From NCBI GenBank assembly GCA_943789295.1, contig CALSTO010000001.1:496001-560000 (forward strand): DNA of 64,000 bases, written 5' to 3'. This stretch comes from MAG-121220-bin8 sp002700465 (GTDB lineage: Bacteria; Bacteroidota; Bacteroidia; Flavobacteriales; Flavobacteriaceae). The notes beneath the pieces are model-generated. The model had not been told where the DNA came from. It worked only from the letters and a program-made list of their open reading frames with translations, and searched no databases. The position numbers and the translations under genes are program-made. This document shows positions 1 through 8,832 of this stretch, piece after piece (the stretch's first letter is position 1; every line of letters begins with the position of its first letter).

Positions 1-1193
1 GTTACTTCTTCATTTTTATAATAGCAACTCAATATAAAAGGCCCTTTCATCAAAATTTCACCTTGATCACTTATTTTTAAGTCAACCCCAGGTGTAGGTC
101 TTCCAACAGATCCTCTTCCAAGAGGTTGGTAAGGATCTAAGTTTGTACACGTAGCACAATTTTCAGTCATTCCATAACCGTTTGTAATGAAAATCCCGAT
201 ACTTCTATACCAGTCTAATAATTCCAAAGGCATTGCTGCAGCTCCGGTAACTAAAGCTTTTGCTTTGGACATTCCAAGTGCATTCTTTAATTTTCTTTTT
301 ATTAACCAAGAAACAATAGGGATTTTTAATAGTTTGTCAAGCTTTGCTTGAGGCATTTTCATTAATATTTTTTCTTGAAATTTCATATAAATTCTTGGAA
401 CTCCTTGAAAAGCTGTAGGTTGAGTGTCATTTAGATTTTGAGCAAATGTTTCTAATGATTCGACAAATGAAATGGTTCCTCCGTATCTAAAAGCAACATG
501 TTCAATAACAACTCTCTCAAAAATATGATTTAGTGGCATATAGGAAATGAAACTATTATTACCTTTTAAATCAACTTTTAAAGGATTTCCATCTTCAGTT
601 ATTCTTTTTGTATTGAAAAGGGTTTCATAAGTTAATACAACTCCTTTAGGATCTCCCGTTGTTCCGGATGTAAAAATTACAGTCCATATGTCTTTAAGGT
701 TAGGTCTAAAATCCTCAGTTTGTGCATCAAATTTATTAATAAATTCATGCCACTGATGACCAACTTCTACTTTTGAATGATCTTTATATTGAGGGAAAGC
801 TATAATAGGCATTTCTAAATCAACACCTTTTTTCATTTCTTCCCAATTTTCTAACTTTCCAACGAACAAAGCTTTAACATCACCAAAGGTTAAAAGATTT
901 TTAATTTCTTTAGAATTAAGAGTTGGGAAAAATGGTACTGAAATATATCCTGCCATTGAAATTGCTAGATCTGCAATAATCCACTCTCTACAGTTTTTTG
1001 AAACTAGTCCAATATGACTGTCTTTTTCTAATCCTAAACTTTTCAAACCAGTCGATAATTTTCTTGCCATTAATCCAACTTCACTCCAAGTGTAAGTTTC
1101 CCATAGGTTCCCAAATGGTTGTTTTAAAAAAGGCTTATCCGCTAATTCTTTTTCCCATTTATAAAAAGGAAAATCAAATAATTCATTGTTCAT
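1..1193 (-). CDS. AMP-forming long-chain acyl-CoA synthetase, C-terminus cut off by the window edge
   Basis: Activates a carboxylic acid to its acyl-CoA through an acyl-adenylate. About 397 codons are present, starting at the ATG at 1191-1193; the 3' end lies outside the window. Visible are the AMP-binding P-loop SGTTGDPKG at residues 176-184 and, further on, the GYGMTE motif of the ANL superfamily. The N-terminus (MNNELFDFPFYKWEK) and the PFFPTL segment resemble the bacterial FadD15/AMP-dependent long-chain ligases. It runs away from the acyl-CoA degradation genes that begin at 2849 and could supply their CoA-ester substrate, although the MFS gene lies between. The ligase class is secure; chain-length specificity cannot be read from the sequence. 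Confidence 0.88.
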   Translation of the reverse strand, partial: MNNELFDFPFYKWEKELADKPFLKQPFGNLWETYTWSEVGLMARKLSTGLKSLGLEKDSHIGLVSKNCREWIIADLAISMAGYISVPFFPTLNSKEIKNLLTFGDVKALFVGKLENWEEMKKGVDLEMPIIAFPQYKDHSKVEVGHQWHEFINKFDAQTEDFRPNLKDIWTVIFTSGTTGDPKGVVLTYETLFNTKRITEDGNPLKVDLKGNNSFISYMPLNHIFERVVIEHVAFRYGGTISFVESLETFAQNLNDTQPTAFQGVPRIYMKFQEKILMKMPQAKLDKLLKIPIVSWLIKRKLKNALGMSKAKALVTGAAAMPLELLDWYRSIGIFITNGYGMTENCATCTNLDPYQPLGRGSVGRPTPGVDLKISDQGEILMKGPFILSCYYKNEEV

Positions 1194-1296
1194 GTTATTT
1201 TTGTTTTGTTGTAATAATTTATTGAAAATAAGGTTTTTTTGTTAAAACCCATTTATATTTAAATTTTAAACTAAATAATCAGCTTCATTATAAAAA

Positions 1297-2694
1297 CTAT
1301 TTTATTTTTTTTCTTATTTCTAAGTATCTCTGTTTATTAATTGGATATTTTAAAATAAAAAAAATGGATAAAAAATAAATTATCATTAAAAGTGGACCAC
1401 CAATTAAACCAAGTTTTGATATAATTTCACTTGGAATATTTTCAATTTCCGTCTGAGTAGGAAATGAAATTAATTTTAATAATATGCCCGCAAAGAAATA
1501 ACCTAAACCAACTGTTAATTTATAAGCAAACGACATAGTTGAAAAAAATAAACCTTCATGTCTTTGATTTGTTATCGATTCGTATTCGTCAACTACATCT
1601 GCCATCATGGAATTTACTAAACTCATAGATGTCCATAAAAAGATATAAGCAATTGTAGTAAATAAAAAATAGGTTACTATTAAAAACGGAGTTCCATTCT
1701 CAGGAAATAATCCAAGTATTCTAAGATTAAATGGGCTAGACATAAATAAGCCAAAAAGAAATGTACTTATAATAACTCCAGTTTTTTTATCAAATTTTTC
1801 GCCAATTTTAGGTGCGGCAAACAAAGAAATTACACCTCCAATTGCACCAGAAAAAATGATTATTGCTATTTCATTCTGGTTTAGTTCAAAAAAGAATGAA
1901 AGAAAATAAGTTATTAAAGAATTTCCAATTCCTAATGCAATATATATCATCATTGTAAATAGAACTAAAGATTTAAAAGACTTCATTTTAGAAGCTGTTA
2001 TAATGTTTTTGAATAATGATTTTAAGGACTCTTTTTTGTGCATTTTAGGAAGCTCAGGAATTGTATGTTTTGTTCCATAAACACTAAGTAAAATGGTTGA
2101 TATCATAATTAATGCACAAAACATTGCAAATTTTGGATAAGCATCAATGTTTAATAATCCTGTTGACATTCCATTTTCGGGAACAAAAAAATAAATTAAC
2201 CCAAAAAATGAAACAAATGGAGAAATTAAAGTTGCAAACATTATTCTGTAACTTGTTATAACCGTTCTTTCATCATAGTCTGAACTTAATTCAGCACCTA
2301 GTGACATTCCAGGAACTAAAAAAAGAGATAAAAAAAATCTAATTAAAATTGAAAAAAAAGTCATCCACAGAAACAATTCAAATTGACCTAAGTCATCAAA
2401 TGGTTTAAAAAGAAGATAAGTTGAAACTCCAAGAGGAATGGCTGATATTGCCATAAATGGATGTCTTCTACCATATTTTTTTGATTTATAATTATCCGAA
2501 ATTGTTCCAATTATTGGATCAGAAACAGCATCAAATAAAAGAGCAATTAGTGTGGCAGTTCCAGTGTATATTTGGTCCAGACCAAGAATTTGACTAAAGT
2601 AAAAAAAAACAAAAACAGCATACAAAATATCTTTAATTCCAACAGAAATAAAGCCCATTCCGTAAAAAAACTTTGTTTTAGAATCTACACTCAT
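1297..2694 (-). CDS. MFS transporter of the GPH/MelB family (cation-coupled symporter)
   Basis: Twelve-helix inner-membrane carrier of 465 residues, a normal length for the glycoside-pentoside-hexuronide:cation symporter family. The segment FDAVSDPIIG places Asp at residues 55 and 59, the positions of the two cation-binding aspartates of MelB, and it is followed by the loop motif RRHP at 76-79. This supports Na+ or H+ coupled symport. The ATG start is clear. It lies between the acyl-CoA ligase and the divergent catabolic operon, with a 154-base shared upstream region. The family typically moves sugars, but distant members carry other solutes, so the genomic setting suggests (inference only) uptake of the acid degraded by the neighbouring operon. 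Confidence 0.85.
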   Translation of the reverse strand: MSVDSKTKFFYGMGFISVGIKDILYAVFVFFYFSQILGLDQIYTGTATLIALLFDAVSDPIIGTISDNYKSKKYGRRHPFMAISAIPLGVSTYLLFKPFDDLGQFELFLWMTFFSILIRFFLSLFLVPGMSLGAELSSDYDERTVITSYRIMFATLISPFVSFFGLIYFFVPENGMSTGLLNIDAYPKFAMFCALIMISTILLSVYGTKHTIPELPKMHKKESLKSLFKNIITASKMKSFKSLVLFTMMIYIALGIGNSLITYFLSFFFELNQNEIAIIIFSGAIGGVISLFAAPKIGEKFDKKTGVIISTFLFGLFMSSPFNLRILGLFPENGTPFLIVTYFLFTTIAYIFLWTSMSLVNSMMADVVDEYESITNQRHEGLFFSTMSFAYKLTVGLGYFFAGILLKLISFPTQTEIENIPSEIISKLGLIGGPLLMIIYFLSIFFILKYPINKQRYLEIRKKIK

Positions 2695-2770
2695 GAATTG
2701 TAAATATATGTTTAAGATACAAGTAAATGAAAATTTTTTTCAGATCGCTAAAATTTGTTTTCATATACAT

Positions 2771-2802
2771 AAATTAATGGGAAACATATTTTTCATTAAT
2801 TT
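2771..2802. promoter_or_regulatory. 9-bp inverted repeat in the divergent promoter region
   Basis: Perfect arms AAATTAATG (2771-2779) and CATTAATTT (2794-2802) are separated by 14 bases. They sit between the divergently transcribed MFS gene and the carboxyltransferase gene. Spacing and symmetry fit a regulator operator or a weak hairpin, but in such AT-rich DNA chance is a real alternative. Confidence 0.3.
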
Positions 2803-2848
2803 TACATTTAAACAACTTTACATAAATATCTAAAAAAATGATTGTTAA

Positions 2849-4447
2849 ATGAAAGTTAGAAAACCAACTGTGGATGTATTGAGTTCTGGTTTCATTGAAA
2901 ACGAAATTTCAATGAAGAAATTATTGAGTGAACTAAATTCTTATTATAAGTTGTCAAAACAAGAAGGAAGTGCAGCTCAAATAAAAAGAACCAGAGCTAG
3001 AAAAAAATTACTTGCAAGAGAAAAAATAGATTTATTACTTGATAAGAAAAAACCTCATATAGAATTAATGCCTCTTGCTGGTTTAAAACATGAAAATGGT
3101 TTTGGTGCTGGAGGAACAACCGTTGTTGTATTAGGTTATGTTTCAAATGTTCTTTGTTTAATTAATGCCAATGTGTCAACTAGAAAAGCTGGTGCAGTTG
3201 ATTATGCTACAAGTTTAAAAAACTTAAGATTATCTCAGATAGCTAAAGAAAACAAACTATTAACTATCAATTTAGTTGAAAGCGGGGGAGCCAATCTTCC
3301 TGATCAAGACAGAGTTTTTAATAATTACGGTAAGTTTTTCTTTGAAATGTCTAAAAGATCAAAAGAGGGAATACCAACAATTTCTGTTGTTTTTGGTAAT
3401 GCAACTGCTGGCGGGGCTTATGTTCCCGGAATGTCTGATTATTCAATTTTTCAAAAGAACACGGCTAAAGTATTTTTAGCTGGTCCTCCGCTTGTTAAAA
3501 TGGCAACAAATGAAGATGCTAACGATGAAGAATTAGGAGGAGCTCAAATGCACAGTAGTATTTCTGGCGTTTCAGATTTTTTGGCTAAAAATGAAAAGGA
3601 TGCAATTGAAATAACAAAAAAATTAATTAAAAACATCAAGAAACCAACTCAAAATAAATTTGAAAACGATTCGATTGCGCCAAAATTTGATAAAAAAGAG
3701 ATTTTGGGAATTATTCCATCACATTTAAAAAAACCTTTTGATATAAGAGATCTTGTTAAAAGATTTGTAGATGGATCTGAATTTATTGAATTCAAAGAAA
3801 ATTATGGTATAACAATGTTTTGTTGTTGGACTAAAATAAATGGTTATCCTGTTGGGATTATTGCAAATAATGGAGTGATTTTTCTTGAGTCTGCAAGAAA
3901 AGCGACACATTTTATACAATTGGCTAATAAATCAAATATTCCCTTATTATTTATACACAATACAACCGGTTTTATGGTTGGAAAAAAGTATGAACAAAAT
4001 GGTATGATTAACGTAGGTTCCCAATTGATACATGCTGTTTCGGGAAGTACAGTTCCACATATTAGTCTTCAGGTTGGAAATTCTTATGGTGCAGGAAATT
4101 ATGCTATGTGTGGTAGATCTTTTGAACCTAGATTTCTATTTTCTTATCCCAATGCAAAATCTGGTGTTATGGGTGCGGATCAGTTATCAGGAGTAATGGA
4201 AATTATTAAAAGAAATTCAGCGTCTTCATTAAATAAAGTAATAGATGAAGAGAAGCTTAAAATAGAAAAGAGAAAACTAGCTGAACAGGCTGATCAGAAA
4301 GCAAGTGTTTGGCACACTACTTCTGAGGTTTGGGACGATGGAGTTATTGATCCAACTGATACTAGAAAATATTTATCCTTGGCTTTGGCTACTGTTTATA
4401 GTAATGAAGTAAAGGGATCTAGTTCATTCGGCGTATTTAGAATGTAA
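2849..4447 (+). CDS. Acyl-CoA carboxylase, carboxyltransferase (beta) subunit
   Basis: Transfers CO2 from carboxybiotin to an acyl-CoA in the cytoplasm. The 532-residue length and the sequence (SGGANLPDQD, TAGGAYVPGMSD, FLAGPPLVKMAT, EELGGA) resemble the methylcrotonyl-CoA/geranyl-CoA carboxylase beta group more than propionyl-CoA carboxylase. The two crotonase-fold lobes are both present: the N-lobe up to about 280, then the C-lobe with HNTTGFMVG and GNSYGAGNYAM. It is the first gene of a nine-gene run; the next gene starts 9 bases after its stop. The biotin carboxylase/biotin carrier subunit it needs is not encoded in this window. The family call is secure. Substrate is open: methylcrotonyl-CoA, geranyl-CoA or another branched enoyl-CoA. 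Confidence 0.9.
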   Translation: MKVRKPTVDVLSSGFIENEISMKKLLSELNSYYKLSKQEGSAAQIKRTRARKKLLAREKIDLLLDKKKPHIELMPLAGLKHENGFGAGGTTVVVLGYVSNVLCLINANVSTRKAGAVDYATSLKNLRLSQIAKENKLLTINLVESGGANLPDQDRVFNNYGKFFFEMSKRSKEGIPTISVVFGNATAGGAYVPGMSDYSIFQKNTAKVFLAGPPLVKMATNEDANDEELGGAQMHSSISGVSDFLAKNEKDAIEITKKLIKNIKKPTQNKFENDSIAPKFDKKEILGIIPSHLKKPFDIRDLVKRFVDGSEFIEFKENYGITMFCCWTKINGYPVGIIANNGVIFLESARKATHFIQLANKSNIPLLFIHNTTGFMVGKKYEQNGMINVGSQLIHAVSGSTVPHISLQVGNSYGAGNYAMCGRSFEPRFLFSYPNAKSGVMGADQLSGVMEIIKRNSASSLNKVIDEEKLKIEKRKLAEQADQKASVWHTTSEVWDDGVIDPTDTRKYLSLALATVYSNEVKGSSSFGVFRM

Positions 4448-4456
4448 ATATTTATT

Positions 4457-5269
4457 ATGAAATATTTTAATGAAAATGATGTTAAAAATATAAAGTCATA
4501 CAACTTTGATTTTATAGAATTTGAAGAGTCAAATCATGTTTTTACTTTAACATTAGATCGTCCTAAAAAGAAAAATGCTCTAAATCCTCAGATGATTAAT
4601 GAAATAGCATTTGCCTTTCAATATGTTTCTACCAAAGATAGTATTAGAGCTCTATTATTAAAATCAAATGGAGATATTTTTTGTTCAGGATTAGATCTTA
4701 AAGCTATTAATGGTGAAATTGAAAAAAATAATTCAACCGTACCAAAAGCAAACTCAAAAATATTAATTGGAGAACTATTTAATAAGTTATATAAACCAAA
4801 AATTTGTCAGTTGGAAGGAGATGTTTATGCTGGTGGGTTTTTATTAATTGCTGGTTGTAATTATGTTGTTTCAATAGATGGTCTAAAATTAGGTCTTCCT
4901 GAGGTTAAAAGAGGAATCTTTCCAATGCAAGTTATGGAATCTCTTTCTAAAATTATTTCTTCAAGAAATGTAATTGATTGGTGTATTAGAGGCTATAACT
5001 TGGATGTTAAAACTGCCTATTCATGGGGGTTGATTTCTGAAATAGTAGATCAATTTAAAATTGAATCATTTGTTTCAAATTGGTTAAATGAAGTTGTAAG
5101 TAATTCTCCGATTGCAATTCAATACGGTTTAGAAGCTTTTGATAAGATAAATTCAAGCGAATCAAATCATAAATACCTTTTAGAAATGTTAGAATTGGTT
5201 TTAAAATCTGACGATGCAATCGAAGGAATTGCTGCTTTTAAAGAAAAAAGAAATCCTAACTGGAAATAA
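4457..5269 (+). CDS. Enoyl-CoA hydratase/isomerase family protein (crotonase fold)
   Basis: A 270-residue crotonase-superfamily enzyme. The oxyanion-hole region CSGLDLKAI is at about 76-84 and the second turn AGGFLL at about 125-130. Of the two crotonase catalytic glutamates, only the second (Glu149 in LPEVKRGIFP) is visible; the first is replaced by Leu near 129. It may therefore hydrate a specialised substrate, isomerise or hydrolyse rather than act as a standard enoyl-CoA hydratase. It follows the carboxyltransferase by 9 bases, an arrangement known for methylglutaconyl-CoA hydratase (liuC) or AtuE. Family is secure; exact reaction is not. Confidence 0.85.
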   Translation: MKYFNENDVKNIKSYNFDFIEFEESNHVFTLTLDRPKKKNALNPQMINEIAFAFQYVSTKDSIRALLLKSNGDIFCSGLDLKAINGEIEKNNSTVPKANSKILIGELFNKLYKPKICQLEGDVYAGGFLLIAGCNYVVSIDGLKLGLPEVKRGIFPMQVMESLSKIISSRNVIDWCIRGYNLDVKTAYSWGLISEIVDQFKIESFVSNWLNEVVSNSPIAIQYGLEAFDKINSSESNHKYLLEMLELVLKSDDAIEGIAAFKEKRNPNWK

Positions 5270-5274
5270 TAATT

Positions 5275-5371
5275 TTATTTTTGAGTTTATTATGCTTGCA
5301 TAGTATTTTTTTATATTTTAGTATTTTAATACTAATTCACATATTTTATTAACTAATAAAACTCAAAATAA
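5275..5371. repeat. Long-range imperfect inverted repeat flanking the leader of the oxidoreductase gene
   Basis: The left arm at 5275-5292 (TTATTTTTGAGTTTATTA) and the right arm at 5354-5371 are near-perfect reverse complements that differ by small A/T-run indels. They enclose 61 bases containing a second, shorter palindrome. The right arm abuts the ATG at 5371. The structure fills the only sizeable gap (101 bases) inside the first half of the operon, so it may be a promoter/operator or an RNA structure masking the start codon. Confidence 0.45.
5318..5335. promoter_or_regulatory. Perfect palindrome, candidate operator
   Basis: TTAGTATT-TT-AATACTAA: 8-bp perfect arms around a 2-base centre, 35 bases before the oxidoreductase start. 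Size and symmetry are like a dimeric repressor site (TetR or GntR type), but no regulator gene is adjacent in this window. Confidence 0.4.
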
Positions 5372-6366
5372 TGTTAAAAAATAAAGTTGTTAAATTGTCA
5401 TCTCGACCATCAGGTTTTCCATCTGAAGACACGTGGGTTCATGAAACCAAAGATGTCAGACAAATAAATGATGGAGAAATTCTTCTAAAAAATTTATATG
5501 TTTCTTTTGATCCAGCAATGAGAGGATGGTTAAATGAAACTAGATCTTATATTCCACCAGTTCAAATTGGTGAAGTCATGAGAGCTGGAACTATTGGAGA
5601 AGTTGTTGAATCAAAAAACCCAAATTTTAATAAAGGTGATATTCTTTCAGGATGGGGTGGAGTTCAAAAATATTCAATTTCTAATGGAAAGGGGTACTTT
5701 AAGGTGCCAAGCACTGAAATTCCGATACCAACTTTTATTGGAACTTTAGGAATGCCAGGAATGACTGCGTATTTTGGTATTCTTGAAGTTGGTAAAATAA
5801 AAAAAGGTGATACCGTATTAGTATCAGCAGCTGCAGGTGCTGTTGGAAGTATAGTAGGGCAAATTGCAAAAATTAAAGGATGTAAAGTTGTTGGTATTGC
5901 TGGTGGTAAGGAAAAATGTGATTATGTCATTAACGAACTTGGTTTCGATGGTTGTGTTGACTATAAAAATGAAAGTATTAAAAGAGGAATTAAAAGAGAG
6001 TGTCCTGATGGAATTGACGTTTATTTTGATAATGTTGGGGGTGAGATTTTAGATGCTGCTCTTGTTTTTTTAAGAATGGGAGCTAGAATTGTAGTTTGTG
6101 GAGCTATTTCACAATACAACGAAATGTCAGCTAAAGGCCCAGATAATTATTTGTCTTTACTTGTAAATAGGGCTTCCATGAAAGGAATGGTTGTTTTTGA
6201 TTATGCTAAAAATTACCCAATTGCAACCAAAGAAATGACTCAATGGATTTTGGATGGCACTTTAAAATCAAAAGAAGATATTTATGAAGGAATTGAAAAT
6301 TTTTATGAGGTTTTTAAAAAATTATTTAATGGAGAAAAAAAAGGTAAATTAATTTTAAAAATATAA
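5371..6366 (+). CDS. NADP-dependent oxidoreductase, zinc-independent MDR family (alkenal/enone reductase-like)
   Basis: A 331-residue medium-chain dehydrogenase/reductase of the leukotriene-B4-dehydrogenase/CurA group, which reduces the C=C bond of alpha,beta-unsaturated carbonyls with NADPH. Visible are the N-terminal GroES-like part with the group signature VSFDPAMRGWLN (about 44-55) and the nucleotide-binding AAAGAVGS at 153-160. Zinc ligands of alcohol dehydrogenases are absent, as expected. The start is the ATG at 5371, just after a long inverted repeat. The thiolase begins 2 bases after the stop, so the two are translationally close. In this operon it might act on an unsaturated acyl-CoA or aldehyde intermediate; that is inference. 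Confidence 0.87.
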   Translation: MLKNKVVKLSSRPSGFPSEDTWVHETKDVRQINDGEILLKNLYVSFDPAMRGWLNETRSYIPPVQIGEVMRAGTIGEVVESKNPNFNKGDILSGWGGVQKYSISNGKGYFKVPSTEIPIPTFIGTLGMPGMTAYFGILEVGKIKKGDTVLVSAAAGAVGSIVGQIAKIKGCKVVGIAGGKEKCDYVINELGFDGCVDYKNESIKRGIKRECPDGIDVYFDNVGGEILDAALVFLRMGARIVVCGAISQYNEMSAKGPDNYLSLLVNRASMKGMVVFDYAKNYPIATKEMTQWILDGTLKSKEDIYEGIENFYEVFKKLFNGEKKGKLILKI

Positions 6367-6368
6367 TT

Positions 6369-7550
6369 ATGAGAGATGCATTAATCGTTTCTACGGCAAG
6401 AACTCCTTTGACAAAATCGTACAGAGGAACTTTTAATAATACTACTGCTCCAACTATGGCAGGTTGGGCAATTGAGGAAGCAGTTAAAAGATCAGGAGTT
6501 GATCCAGAAAAAGTTGATGATGTTATAATGGGTGCAGCTTTACAACAAGGAACACAACATTGTAATGTTGCTAGAAATTCTGCATTAGCTGCAGGTCTTC
6601 CAGTAACCGTTAGTGGAATGACATTAGATAGACAATGTTCGTCTGGAATGATGGCTATTGCAACTGCTGCTAAACAAATTATAAGCGATGGAATGGATGT
6701 GGCAGTTGGAGGCGGATTAGATTCAATTAGTTTAGTTCAAACTGAAAAAATGAATCTGGATAGGTGGGTTGATAAAAAATTAATTGCTAAACATCAACAT
6801 ATTTACATGCCAATGCTTAAAACTGCTGAAGTAGTAGCTAATAGATATAATATATCAAGAGAATCTCAAGATGAATATTCTCTTCAAAGTCAGTTAAGAA
6901 CTGCAAAAGCACAGGAAGACGGAAAATTTGATGATGAAATTATATCCGTTACAACAACTATGGGAGTTATGGATAAGATAACTAAAGAGATTTCATTTGT
7001 TGAAAAGACTACTTCAAAAGACGAGTGCAATAGACCTAACACAACTATTGAAGGATTAAGTTCACTTAATCCAGTTGTAGAAGGAGGATCAATTACGGCT
7101 GGAAATGCTAGTCAGCTTTCTGATGGAGCATCTGCTTGTGTTTTGATGGAATCAAGTGTTGCTGCAAAGCATAATGTTACACCGCTTGGAATTTATAGGG
7201 GAATTGCAGTTGCCGGATGTGAACCAGACGAAATGGGTATTGGACCAATATATGCTGTTCCTAAATTATTAAAGCAAAATGGTCTTAAAATGAGTGACAT
7301 TGGACTCTGGGAGCTTAATGAAGCATTTGCTGTTCAAGTTATTTATTGTAGAGATGTACTTGGAATTCCCAATGAAATTTTAAATGTAAATGGAGGTTCT
7401 ATTTCAATAGGACATCCTTATGGAATGAGTGGATCTAGAATGGTTGGTCATGCACTAATTGAGGGTAAAAGAAGAGGCGCTAAATATGTAATTTCAACAA
7501 TGTGTGTTGGTGGAGGAATGGGAGCCGCAGGACTATTTGAAGTTATATAA
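6369..7550 (+). CDS. Acetyl-CoA acyltransferase (thiolase)
   Basis: Cleaves 3-oxoacyl-CoA with CoA to give acetyl-CoA (or propionyl-CoA) and a shortened acyl-CoA. At 393 residues it has normal thiolase length and all catalytic elements: nucleophile Cys90 in DRQCSSGM, His349 in GHPYGMSGSR and Cys379 in CVGGGMGAAG. A further histidine lies in the NEAFA region motif. The start codon has the leader ATAATTATG and lies 2 bases after the previous stop. It is the terminal step of the beta-oxidation-type pathway encoded here. Biosynthetic and degradative thiolases look alike; the context favours degradation. Confidence 0.93.
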   Translation: MRDALIVSTARTPLTKSYRGTFNNTTAPTMAGWAIEEAVKRSGVDPEKVDDVIMGAALQQGTQHCNVARNSALAAGLPVTVSGMTLDRQCSSGMMAIATAAKQIISDGMDVAVGGGLDSISLVQTEKMNLDRWVDKKLIAKHQHIYMPMLKTAEVVANRYNISRESQDEYSLQSQLRTAKAQEDGKFDDEIISVTTTMGVMDKITKEISFVEKTTSKDECNRPNTTIEGLSSLNPVVEGGSITAGNASQLSDGASACVLMESSVAAKHNVTPLGIYRGIAVAGCEPDEMGIGPIYAVPKLLKQNGLKMSDIGLWELNEAFAVQVIYCRDVLGIPNEILNVNGGSISIGHPYGMSGSRMVGHALIEGKRRGAKYVISTMCVGGGMGAAGLFEVI

Positions 7551-7588
7551 ATCAATACTTAATAAATTTTAACTAAAAAAATATAAAT

Positions 7589-8329
7589 ATGAAAAGATTA
7601 GAAGGTCAAGTAGCTATCGTAACAGGCGGAGCTCGTGGAATAGGTAAGGGAATTTGTGAAGTTTTTTGTAGGGAAGGAGCTACTGTTGCGTTATGGGATG
7701 TTTTGGATGGAACTGAAACAGTTAATGAAATCACACAAAATGGCGGTAAAATATTCTTTCAAAAAGTAGATGTGACAGATCAAAATTCTGTAGATACCGC
7801 TATTGAAGAGATTATTAAACAGCACGGTAAAATCGAAATTTTAATAAATAATGCAGGGATTATTAGAGACAGATCCTTTTTAAAGATGTCAGAGGAGGAA
7901 TGGGATTCGGTAATCAATGTTAATCTAAAATCTCTTTATGTTGTAACCAGAGCTGTTGTTCCACATATGAAGGAAAATGGATATGGAAGAATAGTTTCAG
8001 CATCATCAATTAACGGAACAGCAGGTGCTTTTGGACAAACTAATTATTGTGCCACTAAAGCAGGAATTTCTGGTTTTACTAGAGCTTTGTGTAAAGAAGT
8101 TGGAAGGTTTGGAATTACTGCAAACGCTGTTGCTCCTGGTTTTATTCAATCTGCAATGACTGAAAGTATGCCAGAAGAAGTAATAAAAGCTGGAATAAAA
8201 ATGATACCTGTCGGTAGAATAGGAACAGCTGAGGATATGGGTCACGCTTATTTATTTTTAGCATCAAAAGAATCTGGTTTTGTAAGTGGAATAACTCTTC
8301 ACTCAAATGGTGGTGCAATGCCAATGTAA
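7589..8329 (+). CDS. Short-chain dehydrogenase/reductase, FabG-like (3-hydroxyacyl-CoA dehydrogenase role likely)
   Basis: A 246-residue classical SDR. The cofactor motif TGGARGIGKG is at 12-21, NNAG at 87-90, and the catalytic Ser140, Tyr153 and Lys157 (TNYCATKAG) follow the FabG spacing. Length and sequence are those of 3-oxoacyl-ACP reductases, but it sits between a thiolase and a MaoC hydratase, so oxidation of (R)-3-hydroxyacyl-CoA is the likelier task. The chain is complete, with a 38-base gap after the thiolase and a 17-base gap before the next gene. Confidence 0.9.
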   Translation: MKRLEGQVAIVTGGARGIGKGICEVFCREGATVALWDVLDGTETVNEITQNGGKIFFQKVDVTDQNSVDTAIEEIIKQHGKIEILINNAGIIRDRSFLKMSEEEWDSVINVNLKSLYVVTRAVVPHMKENGYGRIVSASSINGTAGAFGQTNYCATKAGISGFTRALCKEVGRFGITANAVAPGFIQSAMTESMPEEVIKAGIKMIPVGRIGTAEDMGHAYLFLASKESGFVSGITLHSNGGAMPM

Positions 8330-8346
8330 ATTTTAAAAAAATAATT

Positions 8347-8823
8347 ATGAACAATAACAAAGCTTACAGTACAAAAGTTAAAAATCTGGATGAATTAAAT
8401 CAATTGGTTGGTAACGAACTAGGAATTTCTAAATGGATTGAAGTAACCCAGGAAAACATCAGTGTTTTTGCAAAAATCACTGAAGATGAACAATGGATAC
8501 ACATTGACAAAGAAAAATCCGAAAAGTATTCACCATATAAAACAACAATAGCCCATGGTTTTATGATTTTATCATTAGCGTCCAGGTTCTCTTATGATAC
8601 TTTAACAATAGAAAGTGTCAAGATGGGTGTAAATTATGGGGTTGATAGAGTTAGATTTACAAGTGCTACTCCATCTGGAGGTTTTGTAAGGGGAAAAGTA
8701 TCTTTAATTGAGTGTGAAAAAAAAGAGGGTAGTGCAAAATACAAACTTGGGATTACTGTTGAATTAAAGGGACAAGAGAAACCAGTATGCGTTGCTGAGA
8801 CATTAGCAATAGCTTACGAATAG
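8347..8823 (+). CDS. MaoC family dehydratase, (R)-specific enoyl-CoA hydratase-like
   Basis: A 158-residue single hotdog-fold hydratase. The catalytic dyad is visible as Asp47 and His52 (TEDEQWIH), followed by IAHGFM at 68-73, the usual MaoC signature. Adds water to trans-2-enoyl-CoA to give the (R)-3-hydroxyacyl-CoA, which pairs with the FabG-like SDR immediately upstream. The start lies in the recurrent leader ATAATTATG. Residues around the dyad differ slightly from the common GDxNPxH pattern, so substrate range may differ. Confidence 0.9.
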   Translation: MNNNKAYSTKVKNLDELNQLVGNELGISKWIEVTQENISVFAKITEDEQWIHIDKEKSEKYSPYKTTIAHGFMILSLASRFSYDTLTIESVKMGVNYGVDRVRFTSATPSGGFVRGKVSLIECEKKEGSAKYKLGITVELKGQEKPVCVAETLAIAYE

Positions 8824-8832
8824 ATAATTATT

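Noticed and set aside
998..1225. 75-codon rightward ORF opposite the acyl-CoA ligase
   Set aside because: It lies antisense to conserved ligase codons and its translation (Phe/Ile-rich, no motif) looks like an AT-rich shadow.
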